Source of the DNA: an uncultured Oscillospiraceae bacterium | GTDB lineage: Bacteria > Bacillota > Clostridia > Oscillospirales > Oscillospiraceae | NCBI GenBank assembly: GCA_910577525.1 | Contig: CAJTLI010000002.1 | Coordinates: forward strand, 59,601 to 123,600 | Direction: 5' to 3' | Length of the DNA: 64,000 nucleotides | Shown: piece by piece, positions 1 through 8,071 of the stretch | Layout of the letters: every line of letters starts with the position of its first letter | Position numbering within the stretch: position 1 is the first letter of the stretch | The notes under the pieces: model-generated | The model's database searches: none | What the model was told of the DNA's origin: nothing | What the model saw: only the letters and a program-made list of their open reading frames with translations | Program-made: the position numbers and the translations under genes

Positions 1-378
1 GGTCAAAACGTCAATATCCCGGACAATCAGATCGCTTTTGGTGGCGATGGCCACGCCGCAGCCATATGCGTCGATGAGCTCCAGCGCGTGACGGGTGAGC
101 TCCAATTCCTCCTCAAAGGGGTTGTAGGGGTCGCTCATGGACCCAGTGCAGATGAAAGCGGGCCGGACCTTTCGGGCCAGATCGTCCCGCAGGACGCGCA
201 GGGCATCCGCCTTGGCCCGCACTGTGTCAAAGCTATCGATCTGGTAACAGTCGCTGCGGCTGTCGCAGTATAGGCAGCCATGACAGCAGCCCCGGTATAT
301 ATTCATGGTGTGGTCGGTGCCGAACCACTCGGTGGACTTGCTGCGGTGGAGCAGATGCCTGGCGGCCACATATTCCAT
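1..378 (-). CDS. SPL-family radical SAM protein, 5' part only (runs off window)
   Basis: The first 126 residues are visible, starting at an ATG at 378 behind a clear AGGAGGAG site. Residues 25-40 carry CCHGCLYC, which fits the C-x3-C-x2-C cluster motif of radical SAM enzymes, followed by the aspartate often seen in the spore photoproduct lyase-like (Rv2578c) group. A later stretch, TGSMSDPYNPFEEE, also matches that group, where it lies in the SAM-binding half. The family binds a 4Fe-4S cluster and SAM. The substrate of this subgroup is not established, so DNA repair should not be assumed. It follows ftsZ on the same strand, with a hairpin between them. The C-terminal part lies outside the window. 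Confidence 0.8.
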   Translation of the reverse strand, partial: MEYVAARHLLHRSKSTEWFGTDHTMNIYRGCCHGCLYCDSRSDCYQIDSFDTVRAKADALRVLRDDLARKVRPAFICTGSMSDPYNPFEEELELTRHALELIDAYGCGVAIATKSDLIVRDIDVLT

Positions 379-425
379 ATCTGCTTTCTCCTCCTTTGAT
401 CGCGCTTTCCCGCCGGATAGGCGCA

Positions 426-456
426 AACCCCTTCCGGCGTTTGGTCGGAAGGGGTT
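426..456 (-). terminator. Hairpin after ftsZ, weak terminator
   Basis: A perfect 11-bp stem (426-436 with 446-456, AACCCCTTCCG arm) and 9-base loop lie immediately downstream of the ftsZ stop. Only three T follow the stem on the minus strand, so termination may be partial. Confidence 0.45.
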
Positions 457-461
457 ATTGA

Positions 462-1637
462 TCAGCGTTTGTGGAAAATACGGAAGATATCGTCGAAGGG
501 ATCGTCCTCCACCTGCTCGGCGGCGGTTTCCAACAGGGGCTTGGGGGGCGTGATAGGGCCCACCCCGGCGGGGACGCATTTGGGCTTGTCCTCCGGCACG
601 GCCTGGGGCCTGGCGGCGGGCTGAGGGGCGGCCGTCTGCACGGACTGAGTCTTCTCCTCCCCGGTGGGGACGGGATTGTCCACCGTACCAAAGCCGGTGG
701 CGATGACAGTAACCCGCAGTTCGTCCTCCAGGGTGTCGTCAAACGCCGTGCCCATCATGAACAGGGCGTCGGGGTCGGCCACCTGCTTGACCATTTCGGC
801 GGCCTGCTCCACCTCCTCCAGACCCATATCCATGGGCCCGGTGATGTTGACGATAATGCCCTTGGCCCCCTGGATGGAGGTTTCCAGCAGCGGGCTGTTG
901 ATGGCGATGCGGGTGGCCTCCTCCGCCTTGTTTTTCCCTGCGGCCCGGCCCACACCCATATGGGCCAGCCCCGCATCCTTCATCACCGCTGTGACATCGG
1001 CGAAGTCCAAGTTGATGAGGCCGGTGGTCTTGATCAGGTCGGAAATGGACTGCACCGCCTGACGCAGCACGTCATCGGCGATGGCGAAGGCGTTGGCAAA
1101 GGTAATTTTCTCGTCGGTGGCATACTGAAGCCGGTCATTGGGAATGATGACCAGAGAGTCCACCTTTTGGCGCAGCTCCTCGATTCCGCTGGCGGCCTGG
1201 TCCATACGGCGGCGGCCCTCAAAGCTGAAGGGCTTGGTGACAACGCCCACTGTGAGGATTCCCTTTTCCTTGGCGATCTCCGCCACCACGGGGGCTGCCC
1301 CGGTTCCTGTGCCGCCTCCCATACCGGCGGTAACAAACACCATATCCGCCCCCTCCAGCAGGGCGTTGATCTGCTCCTTGCTCTCCTTGGCGGACTCCCG
1401 GCCCACCTCGGGGTTGGCCCCCGCGCCCTTGCCGCCGGTGAGCTTCTCGCCGATGGCCAGCTTTTGCGTGGCCTCGGAGGCGTTGAGGCACTGCCGGTCG
1501 GTGTTCACCGCGATGAACTCCACCCCCTGCATCCCCGCCCGGACCATCCGGTTGACCACGTTATTGCCGCCGCCGCCTACGCCGATGACCTTTAATACGT
1601 CCTCGTGACTGGCAGCGGAATCCATTACAAATGCCAT
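462..1637 (-). CDS. ftsZ: Cell division GTPase FtsZ
   Basis: FtsZ is the tubulin-like GTPase that polymerises into the cytoplasmic Z ring. At 391 residues it has normal length. Residues 19-26 give the glycine-rich GVGGGGNN, 107-113 the GGGTGTG nucleotide-binding loop, and NLDFADV the T7 synergy loop with its catalytic aspartate. A proline- and glutamine-rich linker follows. The last residues, [14 protein letters not shown], are the C-terminal peptide. It differs from the common DIPxFL-type peptide that binds FtsA, ZipA and SepF, which is notable because no ftsA lies in this cluster. The gene has its own promoter-like site at 1705-1733 and is the last gene of the cluster. Confidence 0.98.
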   Translation of the reverse strand: MAFVMDSAASHEDVLKVIGVGGGGNNVVNRMVRAGMQGVEFIAVNTDRQCLNASEATQKLAIGEKLTGGKGAGANPEVGRESAKESKEQINALLEGADMVFVTAGMGGGTGTGAAPVVAEIAKEKGILTVGVVTKPFSFEGRRRMDQAASGIEELRQKVDSLVIIPNDRLQYATDEKITFANAFAIADDVLRQAVQSISDLIKTTGLINLDFADVTAVMKDAGLAHMGVGRAAGKNKAEEATRIAINSPLLETSIQGAKGIIVNITGPMDMGLEEVEQAAEMVKQVADPDALFMMGTAFDDTLEDELRVTVIATGFGTVDNPVPTGEEKTQSVQTAAPQPAARPQAVPEDKPKCVPAGVGPITPPKPLLETAAEQVEDDPFDDIFRIFHKR

Positions 1638-1704
1638 CCTGTGACCCTCCTATGTAAAACCAATAACGGCTTATCAAATCAAGCGCATAACTGTATCTTG
1701 GTGT

Positions 1705-1733
1705 ATTGTACCCTTTTTTCCCAAAACGGTCAA
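1705..1733 (-). promoter_or_regulatory. Sigma-A type promoter for ftsZ
   Basis: On the minus strand TTGACC (1728-1733), a 17-bp spacer and TACAAT (1705-1710) stand about 70 bp before the ftsZ start. This suggests ftsZ transcription independent of the long upstream cluster. The 254-bp gap 1638-1891 also holds a GCGCCGG hairpin (1850-1868) after divIB, without a T-run, and no gene. Confidence 0.7.
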
Positions 1734-1891
1734 TAGAAAATCGCAGTTTTTTGCCGTCTGGAAAAAACTTAAGAAGAATTGCTCCAATCAGAGGGGCGGA
1801 TTCCGGTGGTTTCCGGCACAATACAGTCCAATTCCCCGGTCAAGCCTCCGCGCCGGCCTCACCGGCGCCAGATTCAATCATGATGCCCTTC

Positions 1892-2671
1892 TCACTGGCG
1901 ATCGGGCCGCCAGTGGGCCTTCCCGTCCATCACCGTCAGATCCAGCAGGCCGCTCTGCCCCTCCTGAATGACGCCGCTCTTCAGCCCCTCGGACAGGGCG
2001 GCCTGGGCCAACTGGATGTGGTAGTCATAGCTTCCGTCCCGGGGCAGCTTCAGGCGGTAGACGCCGTAATGCAGCGTCATAGATGCCGCGGCGGTGCAGT
2101 CCAGCTGGGTGCAGCTCTCCAGCATCCCCTGGCCCTCCAGCACCCCCAGCAGCTCCTTCACATATTCCAGCGTCAGGCTCTCCTCCTCCGCCGTCTGAAC
2201 CATACCCCCGGCGTAGGGCCCCACCGCCGTCAACCCCTCGATCTGTACCGTGCGGACTGAGCCGTTGTCCTTCTCCAGCAGCTTGCCCTGGGCGGAGATC
2301 AGCCAGCGGCCTTCGGCGCTCTCCACCGACGCCGCCGCCACCCGCTCCGTCACCTTGATGGACACGCCGTCGGGCAGCGTCTTCCGAATGGCCACCCCCT
2401 CCACATAGGGCAGGCGGGCCCGGATGGCGGCCGATACCCGGCTCCCGGACAAAATGATGAGATTATCGCCGGTCTGAATGCCGGAGGCCTCAATGATCTC
2501 CTCTGTGGTATAGCGCAGATTCCCCGTCACCTCCACAGTATTGACCCGGAAAAAGACCACACACGCCATGATGACCGCCGCAACCACCAGCAGGATGGAC
2601 AGCATTTTATACAGCCCGCCGAAACGGCCTCCCCTGCGGCGGGTTCTGCTGTGTCTGCGCTGTCTTGCCAC
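1892..2671 (-). CDS. divIB: Cell division protein DivIB/FtsQ
   Basis: DivIB/FtsQ is a bitopic protein of the divisome that bridges FtsL/DivIC and the septal synthase. The sequence shows a basic, arginine-rich N-terminus, one membrane segment (MLSILLVVAAVIMACVVFF, about residues 22-40), then a POTRA domain (VNTVEVTGNLRYTTEEII, with IRKTLPDGVSIKVTER) and a beta domain. The longest frame starts at 2773 inside murA. The GTG at 2671, preceded by GGAG at 8 bp and giving MARQRRHSRTRR, is preferred and yields 259 residues. The murA stop lies 28 bp upstream, so the two are probably cotranscribed. Confidence 0.9.
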   Translation of the reverse strand: MARQRRHSRTRRRGGRFGGLYKMLSILLVVAAVIMACVVFFRVNTVEVTGNLRYTTEEIIEASGIQTGDNLIILSGSRVSAAIRARLPYVEGVAIRKTLPDGVSIKVTERVAAASVESAEGRWLISAQGKLLEKDNGSVRTVQIEGLTAVGPYAGGMVQTAEEESLTLEYVKELLGVLEGQGMLESCTQLDCTAAASMTLHYGVYRLKLPRDGSYDYHIQLAQAALSEGLKSGVIQEGQSGLLDLTVMDGKAHWRPDRQ

Positions 2672-2699
2672 GGTATCATCTCCGTTCTGATCTATCTCC

Positions 2700-3956
2700 T
2701 CACGCTTCTCTCCGCTCCACGTCGGCACCCAGACACTGGAGCATCGTCTCCAGCCCCTCATACCCCCGGTCAATATGGCTCAGCCCGGACAGCACCGTAA
2801 CGCCTTCCGCCCCCAGCGCCGCCGCCGCCAGCGCGCCGCCGCCCCGCAGGTCATGGGCCTCCACCTTGGCGCCGTGGAGCCGCTCCACCCCTCTCACCAG
2901 GGCCACCCGGCCCTCGGTGGTGATATCCGCCCCCATCCGGATCAGCTCAGGGACATGGCGGTAACGGCTGTCAAACATGGTCTCCACAAACAGAGTGCAC
3001 CCCTGGGAGACCGCCAGCGCGGCCATGACGGGGGCCTGGGCATCGGTGGGAAAGCCAGGATAGGGAGCGGTCCGGACCGTGGGCACGCCTCTCAGCGCAA
3101 TAGCCCGGTCCCGTTCCAGTTCCACATGCTCCAGCCTGCTCTCCACCCGGCATCCCGCCTGATGGAGCACCGACAGAACGGTGGCCAAATGCCGCCAGTC
3201 CACCCCGCTCAGCCGCACCCGTCCCCCCGCCGCGGCGGCGGCGGACAACAGTGTGGCCGCCACGATCCGGTCGCCCATGATATGAAATTCTCCTCCGGAC
3301 AGCGGCCGTCCTCCCTCCACCGTGATGGTGGAGCTCCCCGCCCCCCGGACCCTGGCGCCCAGGCTGTTGAGGAAGCTCTGCAAATCTCCGATCTCCGGCT
3401 CACGGGCGGCGTTGGAGATGGTGGTGACTCCCGACGCGCCCACAGCGCACAGCATGGCGTTTTCCGTGGCCCCCACGCTGGGAATGGACAGATAAACCTC
3501 GCCCCCCGCCGGCCTGCCCGCGCAGTGGATTCCATGGTCCTCTGTTATCCCGCATCCCATGGCCCGAATGGCTGCAAGGTGCAGGTCGATGGGCCGGGGC
3601 CCCAGCTCGCACCCGCCGGGATAGGTTAGGTGGGCCTCTCCCATCCGGGCCAGCAGCGGTCCCAGGAAAATAATGGACGAACGCATGGCCTGCATCTGCT
3701 TTTCCGATATGGCGTTTCCCTCCGCCCCGGTGGGGTCCACCACAATCCTGTGGCCCTCCTGCTCCGCCTTGCAGCCCAGCCGCCGCAGAATATCCAGCGC
3801 CGTGGTCACGTCGGTGAGCTTAGGACAATTGCTCAGCGTCACCGGCCCCCCCGCCAGCAAGCAGGCCGCCAGAATCGGCAGCACGCTGTTTTTCGCCCCG
3901 TGGACCGTCAGCTCCCCCTCCAGCGGCCGTCCGCCCCGAAGATACATCACGCTCAT
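2700..3956 (-). CDS. murA: UDP-N-acetylglucosamine 1-carboxyvinyltransferase (MurA)
   Basis: MurA transfers enolpyruvate from PEP to UDP-GlcNAc, the committed step of peptidoglycan precursor synthesis. The 418-residue sequence has the substrate-binding GAKNSVLPIL (Lys22, Asn23) and the active-site loop GGCELGPRPIDLH with Cys116, the residue that fosfomycin alkylates in this family. The aspartate motif near the end (GFPTDAQAP) is also present. The start at 3956 is chosen over 3971 because GGGAGG sits 7 bp before it and overlaps the longer start. It sits between murG and divIB, where B. subtilis has murB. A second MurA paralogue may exist elsewhere. Confidence 0.96.
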   Translation of the reverse strand: MSVMYLRGGRPLEGELTVHGAKNSVLPILAACLLAGGPVTLSNCPKLTDVTTALDILRRLGCKAEQEGHRIVVDPTGAEGNAISEKQMQAMRSSIIFLGPLLARMGEAHLTYPGGCELGPRPIDLHLAAIRAMGCGITEDHGIHCAGRPAGGEVYLSIPSVGATENAMLCAVGASGVTTISNAAREPEIGDLQSFLNSLGARVRGAGSSTITVEGGRPLSGGEFHIMGDRIVAATLLSAAAAAGGRVRLSGVDWRHLATVLSVLHQAGCRVESRLEHVELERDRAIALRGVPTVRTAPYPGFPTDAQAPVMAALAVSQGCTLFVETMFDSRYRHVPELIRMGADITTEGRVALVRGVERLHGAKVEAHDLRGGGALAAAALGAEGVTVLSGLSHIDRGYEGLETMLQCLGADVERREA

Positions 3957-4014
3957 GGCAAAGCCTCCCATAGAAGAAATCTCGTTTCATTCTATGCGGA
4001 GGGGCCTTAGGCCG

Positions 4015-5127
4015 TTATTTCAGCAGCGAAATCAGATTTTCATAAATATCCTGGGCGGCGTTGGGGGACGCCGCCGCTCTCAGCGCCCGGCCCATGGCCG
4101 CCCGCCTGTTCCCGTCGGACAGCAGCGCCAGCGCCGTGTCATACAGCTTCGCGCCGGTGCAGTCCTTCTCCTCAATCAGCTCCACCCCGCCCCGGTCGGC
4201 CAGCACCTTGGCGTTTTTATACTGGTGGTTGGCCGCCACAAAGGGGGAGGGCACTAGAATAGCCGGTTTGCCCAGGGCGGTCAGCTCCCCGATGGTGGAC
4301 GCCCCCGCCCGGCAGATCACCAGGTCGGCCGCCGCCATCACCACCGGCATGTTGTCAATGTAGGGCCGAACCTCGCTGCCGGAGACCGCGATTCCCCGTT
4401 TGGCAAGCTCCCCGGGCATCTCGTCGTAGTCCCGCCCCGCCGCGTGGATATAGTGGAACCTGCGTCCCTCCGACGCCCAGCGCTCCACAAAATCCACCGT
4501 TTTCGCGCTCATATGGCCCGCCCCCTGGGAGCCCCAAAAGGAGATCACCAGCGGCTGCGCGTCCTTCAGCCCCAGCTCCAGCCGGGCCCGCTCCCGGTCC
4601 AGAGAGAAGAACTCCCCCCGTACGGGGGTTCCGGTGACGGCCACCCGTTTCGCGTCCTTATAGTACTCCGCCGCCTCGGGAAAGCCCACCATCACCAGAT
4701 CTACCTTGTTGGCCAGCGTTCGGGTGGTCAGGCCCGGATACGCGTTGGACTCATGGATGGCGGTGGGGATGCGCCGCCGGGCCGCCTCATGGACGGCGGG
4801 ATAGGAGGCGTAGCCCCCCGTTCCCACCACCAGATCGGGTTTGAACCGCTTGATCAGATCCGCCGCCTCGCGTTCGCCCACGGGAAGCTTGAGGGCGCTT
4901 TTCACATTGTGTTTGATCACCTTCCAGCTCCAGGAGCGCTCAAAGGTGGACACCTTCACTGTCTCGATGGGATAGCCCGCCTGAGATACCAGCCGCTGCT
5001 CCATCCCCTGCTCCGCGCCCACAAACAGTATCTCACAGCCGGGATGGCGGGACTCAAACACCTGGGCCACCGCCAGGGCGGGATTGACATGCCCCGCTGA
5101 GCCTCCGCAGGTAAAAATCACGCGCAT
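4015..5127 (-). CDS. murG: UDP-GlcNAc:undecaprenyl-PP-MurNAc-pentapeptide GlcNAc transferase (MurG)
   Basis: MurG converts lipid I to lipid II at the inner face of the membrane. The 370-residue GT28 protein begins with FTCGGSAGHVNPALAVA, the first glycine loop, and has GTGGYASYPAVHEA and HESNAYPGLTTR in the acceptor half. The C-terminal half carries the UDP-GlcNAc pocket AGASTIGELTALGKPAILVP. The segment VISFWGSQGAGHMSAK replaces the usual GGSQGA loop but keeps GSQGA. The ribosome site is GGAGG at 7 bp. It lies 12 bp after ftsW, consistent with one transcript. Confidence 0.96.
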   Translation of the reverse strand: MRVIFTCGGSAGHVNPALAVAQVFESRHPGCEILFVGAEQGMEQRLVSQAGYPIETVKVSTFERSWSWKVIKHNVKSALKLPVGEREAADLIKRFKPDLVVGTGGYASYPAVHEAARRRIPTAIHESNAYPGLTTRTLANKVDLVMVGFPEAAEYYKDAKRVAVTGTPVRGEFFSLDRERARLELGLKDAQPLVISFWGSQGAGHMSAKTVDFVERWASEGRRFHYIHAAGRDYDEMPGELAKRGIAVSGSEVRPYIDNMPVVMAAADLVICRAGASTIGELTALGKPAILVPSPFVAANHQYKNAKVLADRGGVELIEEKDCTGAKLYDTALALLSDGNRRAAMGRALRAAASPNAAQDIYENLISLLK

Positions 5128-5138
5128 GGCCGCACCTC

Positions 5139-6374
5139 CTACTCCGCCTTAACTGCGGGAATTTGTCTGGATATGCTGAGCACCATACCCATCTCCGCCA
5201 GCTGAATGGCCAAGGCTGTGCCGCCGTAGCTGAAAAAGGGCAGAGAAATACCGGTGACAGGCATGAAATTGGTGGCCACAGCAATGTTCAAAAAGACCTG
5301 GGCAGCCAGCAGCGTCATGATGCCCACGATGAGCAGGGTGCCGAACCGGTCTCTGGCGTGGAGAGCCAGCCAGTAGCCCCGGATGATCAGCAGGGAGAAC
5401 AATGCCATGAGCAGCACGGCCCCCACCATCCCCATCTCCTCGCACCAGATGGCAAAAATACAGTCGTTGTGTTCTTCAGGCAAGAACAGGTATTTCTGCC
5501 GGCTGTTGCCCAGCCCCACCCCCAGCAGTCCTCCCGAGCCGATGGAGATCATGGACTGAATGGGCTGAAAGCCGTCCCCCGTATAGTCCACGAAGGGGTC
5601 CAGCCAAATGGTGATACGTTTGGTCATATACTCGGTCTGGGTGATGAGAAAGGCCAGCGCTCCCACCACCAGCGTCCCCCCCGCAACAAACCAGCCCAGG
5701 CTGATCCCCGATACCAGCAGCACGGAGGCCGCCGCCACCGTGATGAGGATCATGCCCGACATGTGGGGCTCCTTATGCAGCAGGACCAGCACCACCACCA
5801 AAATGGCCGCGTAAGGGACCAGCTCCATAAAACCGATGCGGTCCAGGCAATCCCCTGCCCTGCCCAAAAAGGTGCGCCGGTTCCACTTCTTGGGCGGGCC
5901 CTTGAGCTGATCGTTCCGCTTGGAAAGGCTGGCGGAAAAGTAGAGGATCACCCCCACCTTGGCCACCTCGGAGGGCTGAAAGCGGATGCCGAACAGATAG
6001 ATCCAGCGCCTCACGTCGGTGTTGCCCGCCGTCCGGCCCAGAGGGGTGAACACCAGCGCCAGCAGCATGATGGAGCCCGCCAGGGCGAACACCGACATCC
6101 AGCGGAACTGCTGATAGTCAATTTTGGAGATGATGAACATGGCCGCAACACCCAGCACCGCAAATCCAAACTGCCGCTTGAAGTAGTACAGCGGATCGCC
6201 GCCAGTGAACACGTCCGGGTCCAGATCGTACATGGCGGAGGCGTAGGAGGCCGACAGCACCGTAATCAGGCCGATGGCGGTGAGCACCAGCACCAGCGCC
6301 AAAAAGGGCAGGTCAATGGGGCCCCGGGCCAGCTGCTGCTCGATGGTCAGGTCCCGTTTTGCTTTTCTGGCCAT
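5139..6374 (-). CDS. ftsW: SEDS peptidoglycan polymerase FtsW
   Basis: FtsW is the division-specific SEDS glycosyltransferase that polymerises lipid II with its partner class B PBP, probably the SpoVD-type protein in this cluster. The 411-residue protein shows about ten hydrophobic segments and the family signature FQPSEVAKVGVILYFS. The conserved tail SLPFFSYGGTALAIQLAEMG is typical of FtsW/RodA/SpoVE. FtsW and SpoVE cannot be separated by sequence alone; position between mraY and murG favours FtsW. The ATG at 6374 has AGGAG 10 bp upstream and is preferred to the GTG at 6383. murD, often present just before ftsW, is missing here. Confidence 0.93.
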   Translation of the reverse strand: MARKAKRDLTIEQQLARGPIDLPFLALVLVLTAIGLITVLSASYASAMYDLDPDVFTGGDPLYYFKRQFGFAVLGVAAMFIISKIDYQQFRWMSVFALAGSIMLLALVFTPLGRTAGNTDVRRWIYLFGIRFQPSEVAKVGVILYFSASLSKRNDQLKGPPKKWNRRTFLGRAGDCLDRIGFMELVPYAAILVVVLVLLHKEPHMSGMILITVAAASVLLVSGISLGWFVAGGTLVVGALAFLITQTEYMTKRITIWLDPFVDYTGDGFQPIQSMISIGSGGLLGVGLGNSRQKYLFLPEEHNDCIFAIWCEEMGMVGAVLLMALFSLLIIRGYWLALHARDRFGTLLIVGIMTLLAAQVFLNIAVATNFMPVTGISLPFFSYGGTALAIQLAEMGMVLSISRQIPAVKAE

Positions 6375-6433
6375 GGGCCTCACGCTCCTCTCCGCTTATG
6401 ACGATACCGGCTCTGTAGAGGCGGTTATCACCC

Positions 6434-6504
6434 GCCCGTAAATCCCGCGCGGCAGCCTTTCGGAATCGGGCGGATAATATCCGCCCCTACGGGATGCCGC
6501 GCGG
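6434..6504. repeat. Nested palindromic repeat between mraY and ftsW
   Basis: This 71-bp stretch directly abuts the mraY stop. An outer inverted pair CCGCGCGGCA / TGCCGCGCGG (6445-6454, 6495-6504) encloses an inner hairpin GGGCGGAT-AAT-ATCCGCCC (6468-6486). It has no T-run and does not look like a simple terminator. It fills the 130-bp gap where murD is found in the usual gene order, and it resembles a dispersed intergenic repeat. Confidence 0.6.
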
Positions 6505-7494
6505 TCAGATGGCATACCTGTACATCACGCCCACAAAGGCCAACAGGCAGAACGCCACGGTGATTCCTGTGAAGGTGAGCACGATGCGCACCTCGCTCCA
6601 ACCGCCCAGCTCCAGGTGGTGATGAAGGGGCGCCATGCGGAAAAAGCGCTTGCCGTGGGTCAGCTTGAAATAGCCCACCTGAATGATATCGCTCACGGTC
6701 TCGGCGATGTAGATGACGCCCACGGGCACCAGCGCCAAGGGCACATCCAGAGCGAAGGCCATACCGCACACCGCGCCCCCCAAAAACAGGGACCCGGTAT
6801 CCCCCATAAACACCTTGGCGGGGTGGAAATTGTACACCAGGAAGCCCAGCAGCCCCCCCGCCAGCGCCCCGGCGAAAATGCCCACCGCGCCGTAATCCCA
6901 CCACTTGGACAGCACCGCGAAGAACACCGATACCGCCAGCGTCACCGACCCGGCCAGACCGTCCAGACCGTCCGTGAGGTTCACCGCGTTGACGCAGCCC
7001 ACCATGACAAAGGCGGCGAACACCAGGTACACCCCCCAGGGCAGGGGCAGAGACAGATTGACAAAGGGAATGTACAGATTGGGCGTCAAGTGGCCGCTCC
7101 ACCGCAGCAGGGCCAGAAAGGCGATGGCCGCCGCCAGCTGGAGCAGGAACTTCCACCCGGCGGTGAGGCCGGTGTTCTCATGCTTGCGGATCTTGGCAAA
7201 GTCGTCCACAAAGCCGATGGCTCCGCACACCAGGGAAAAGGCCAGCACAAACAGCGCCTGCCAGCTTCCCTCCGCCATGTCCCGCCAGCCGAAGGCCAGC
7301 ACCACCGCGATGACCGCCGCGATGAACATGATGCCCCCCATGGTGGGGGTGCCCTCCTTGTTTTTGTGCCAGTTTGGGCCGATCTCCTTGATGGACTGGC
7401 CCGCGTGCAGGGCCCGCAGGGCGGGGATCAGGAACCATCCCACCGCCGCCGAGATCACAAAGGCGGTCAGCGCCGCCAGCAGTATCCGTACCAT
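6505..7494 (-). CDS. mraY: Phospho-MurNAc-pentapeptide transferase (MraY)
   Basis: MraY is a membrane enzyme that moves phospho-MurNAc-pentapeptide from UDP to undecaprenyl phosphate, making lipid I. The 329-residue protein has about ten membrane segments. It has the Mg-binding and catalytic motifs: TPTMGG near the start, GFVDDFAK in the first third, NAVNLTDGLDGLA in the middle with its aspartates, FMGDTGSLFLG, and APLHHHLELGGWSE near the end. The start ATG has GGAG 6 bp upstream. It follows the Mur-ligase-like gene by 46 bp. Confidence 0.97.
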   Translation of the reverse strand: MVRILLAALTAFVISAAVGWFLIPALRALHAGQSIKEIGPNWHKNKEGTPTMGGIMFIAAVIAVVLAFGWRDMAEGSWQALFVLAFSLVCGAIGFVDDFAKIRKHENTGLTAGWKFLLQLAAAIAFLALLRWSGHLTPNLYIPFVNLSLPLPWGVYLVFAAFVMVGCVNAVNLTDGLDGLAGSVTLAVSVFFAVLSKWWDYGAVGIFAGALAGGLLGFLVYNFHPAKVFMGDTGSLFLGGAVCGMAFALDVPLALVPVGVIYIAETVSDIIQVGYFKLTHGKRFFRMAPLHHHLELGGWSEVRIVLTFTGITVAFCLLAFVGVMYRYAI

Positions 7495-7540
7495 AGCTTT
7501 CTCCTCCGCACTCTCTTTTGTATTCCCTCTCTCCCGGGAA

Positions 7541-8071
7541 TCAGGCGTTCAGCCTGGCCACCGCGTCGGACAGGGGCACCCCCAGGGCCAGCGCCCCCGC
7601 CAGCGCCGCCAGGTGGTCGTACAGCCGGGGGCTCTCCCCCGCCGGCACCCGCACCCGCATCAGCTCCCCCTGGGTCGTAAAAGCCTCAAATTCCAGCTGT
7701 TCTCCCCGGAGACGGACGTTTTTTGCCGTCAGGTCCGCCTGGGGCCTGCCGTCGGAATAGGCGTACACCGCCCCCGGCATGGCGACCGCCATCCGCCGCC
7801 CCTCCGGGTCGTCCAGCCCCACCACCGTCACCCCGGCCCGACGGGACAGGGCCCACCGGGCGGCGGCGCAGCCGCTGAGGGTCCGGCTGTCGGGGCGGTC
7901 GAAATTCTCCACCACCACCGCACGGCAGCTTCCCTCGTACATGGCCGCCTGACAGGGGGTGAGCTCCACTACCGGGCCGGGCACCAGGGAGCGCAGCAGC
8001 CCGGCGGTGAGGGTTCCTCCCCGGCCCACCACGGCCACGGGAGCTTTTATTGTACCGCTAATTGTCTCCAT
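7541..8071 (-). CDS. Degenerate Mur-ligase-like protein (pseudoenzyme) in the murE/murF position
   Basis: This 176-residue protein is not a full Mur ligase, which would be 450-500 residues. Its C-terminal half (AENVRLR-like TAKNVRLRGEQLEFEAF, then YDHLAALAGALALGVPLSDAV) resembles the end of the central ATPase domain of MurE/MurF, where the usual text is HNVYNALAA-ALxLG. Near residue 16, GRGGTLTAGLL stands where active enzymes have GTNGKTTT, so the P-loop lysine is gone. The substrate-binding N-domain and the C-terminal Rossmann domain are both absent. It overlaps the spoVD end by 14 bp and precedes mraY, the usual place of murE-murF. Catalysis looks impossible; a structural or regulatory role is a guess. 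Confidence 0.65.
   Translation of the reverse strand: METISGTIKAPVAVVGRGGTLTAGLLRSLVPGPVVELTPCQAAMYEGSCRAVVVENFDRPDSRTLSGCAAARWALSRRAGVTVVGLDDPEGRRMAVAMPGAVYAYSDGRPQADLTAKNVRLRGEQLEFEAFTTQGELMRVRVPAGESPRLYDHLAALAGALALGVPLSDAVARLNA

Noticed and set aside
471..1595. Long plus-strand frame opposite ftsZ (374 codons)
   Set aside because: High GC makes long shadow frames; the product is histidine/glycine-rich low complexity with no ribosome site, while the other strand is clearly FtsZ.
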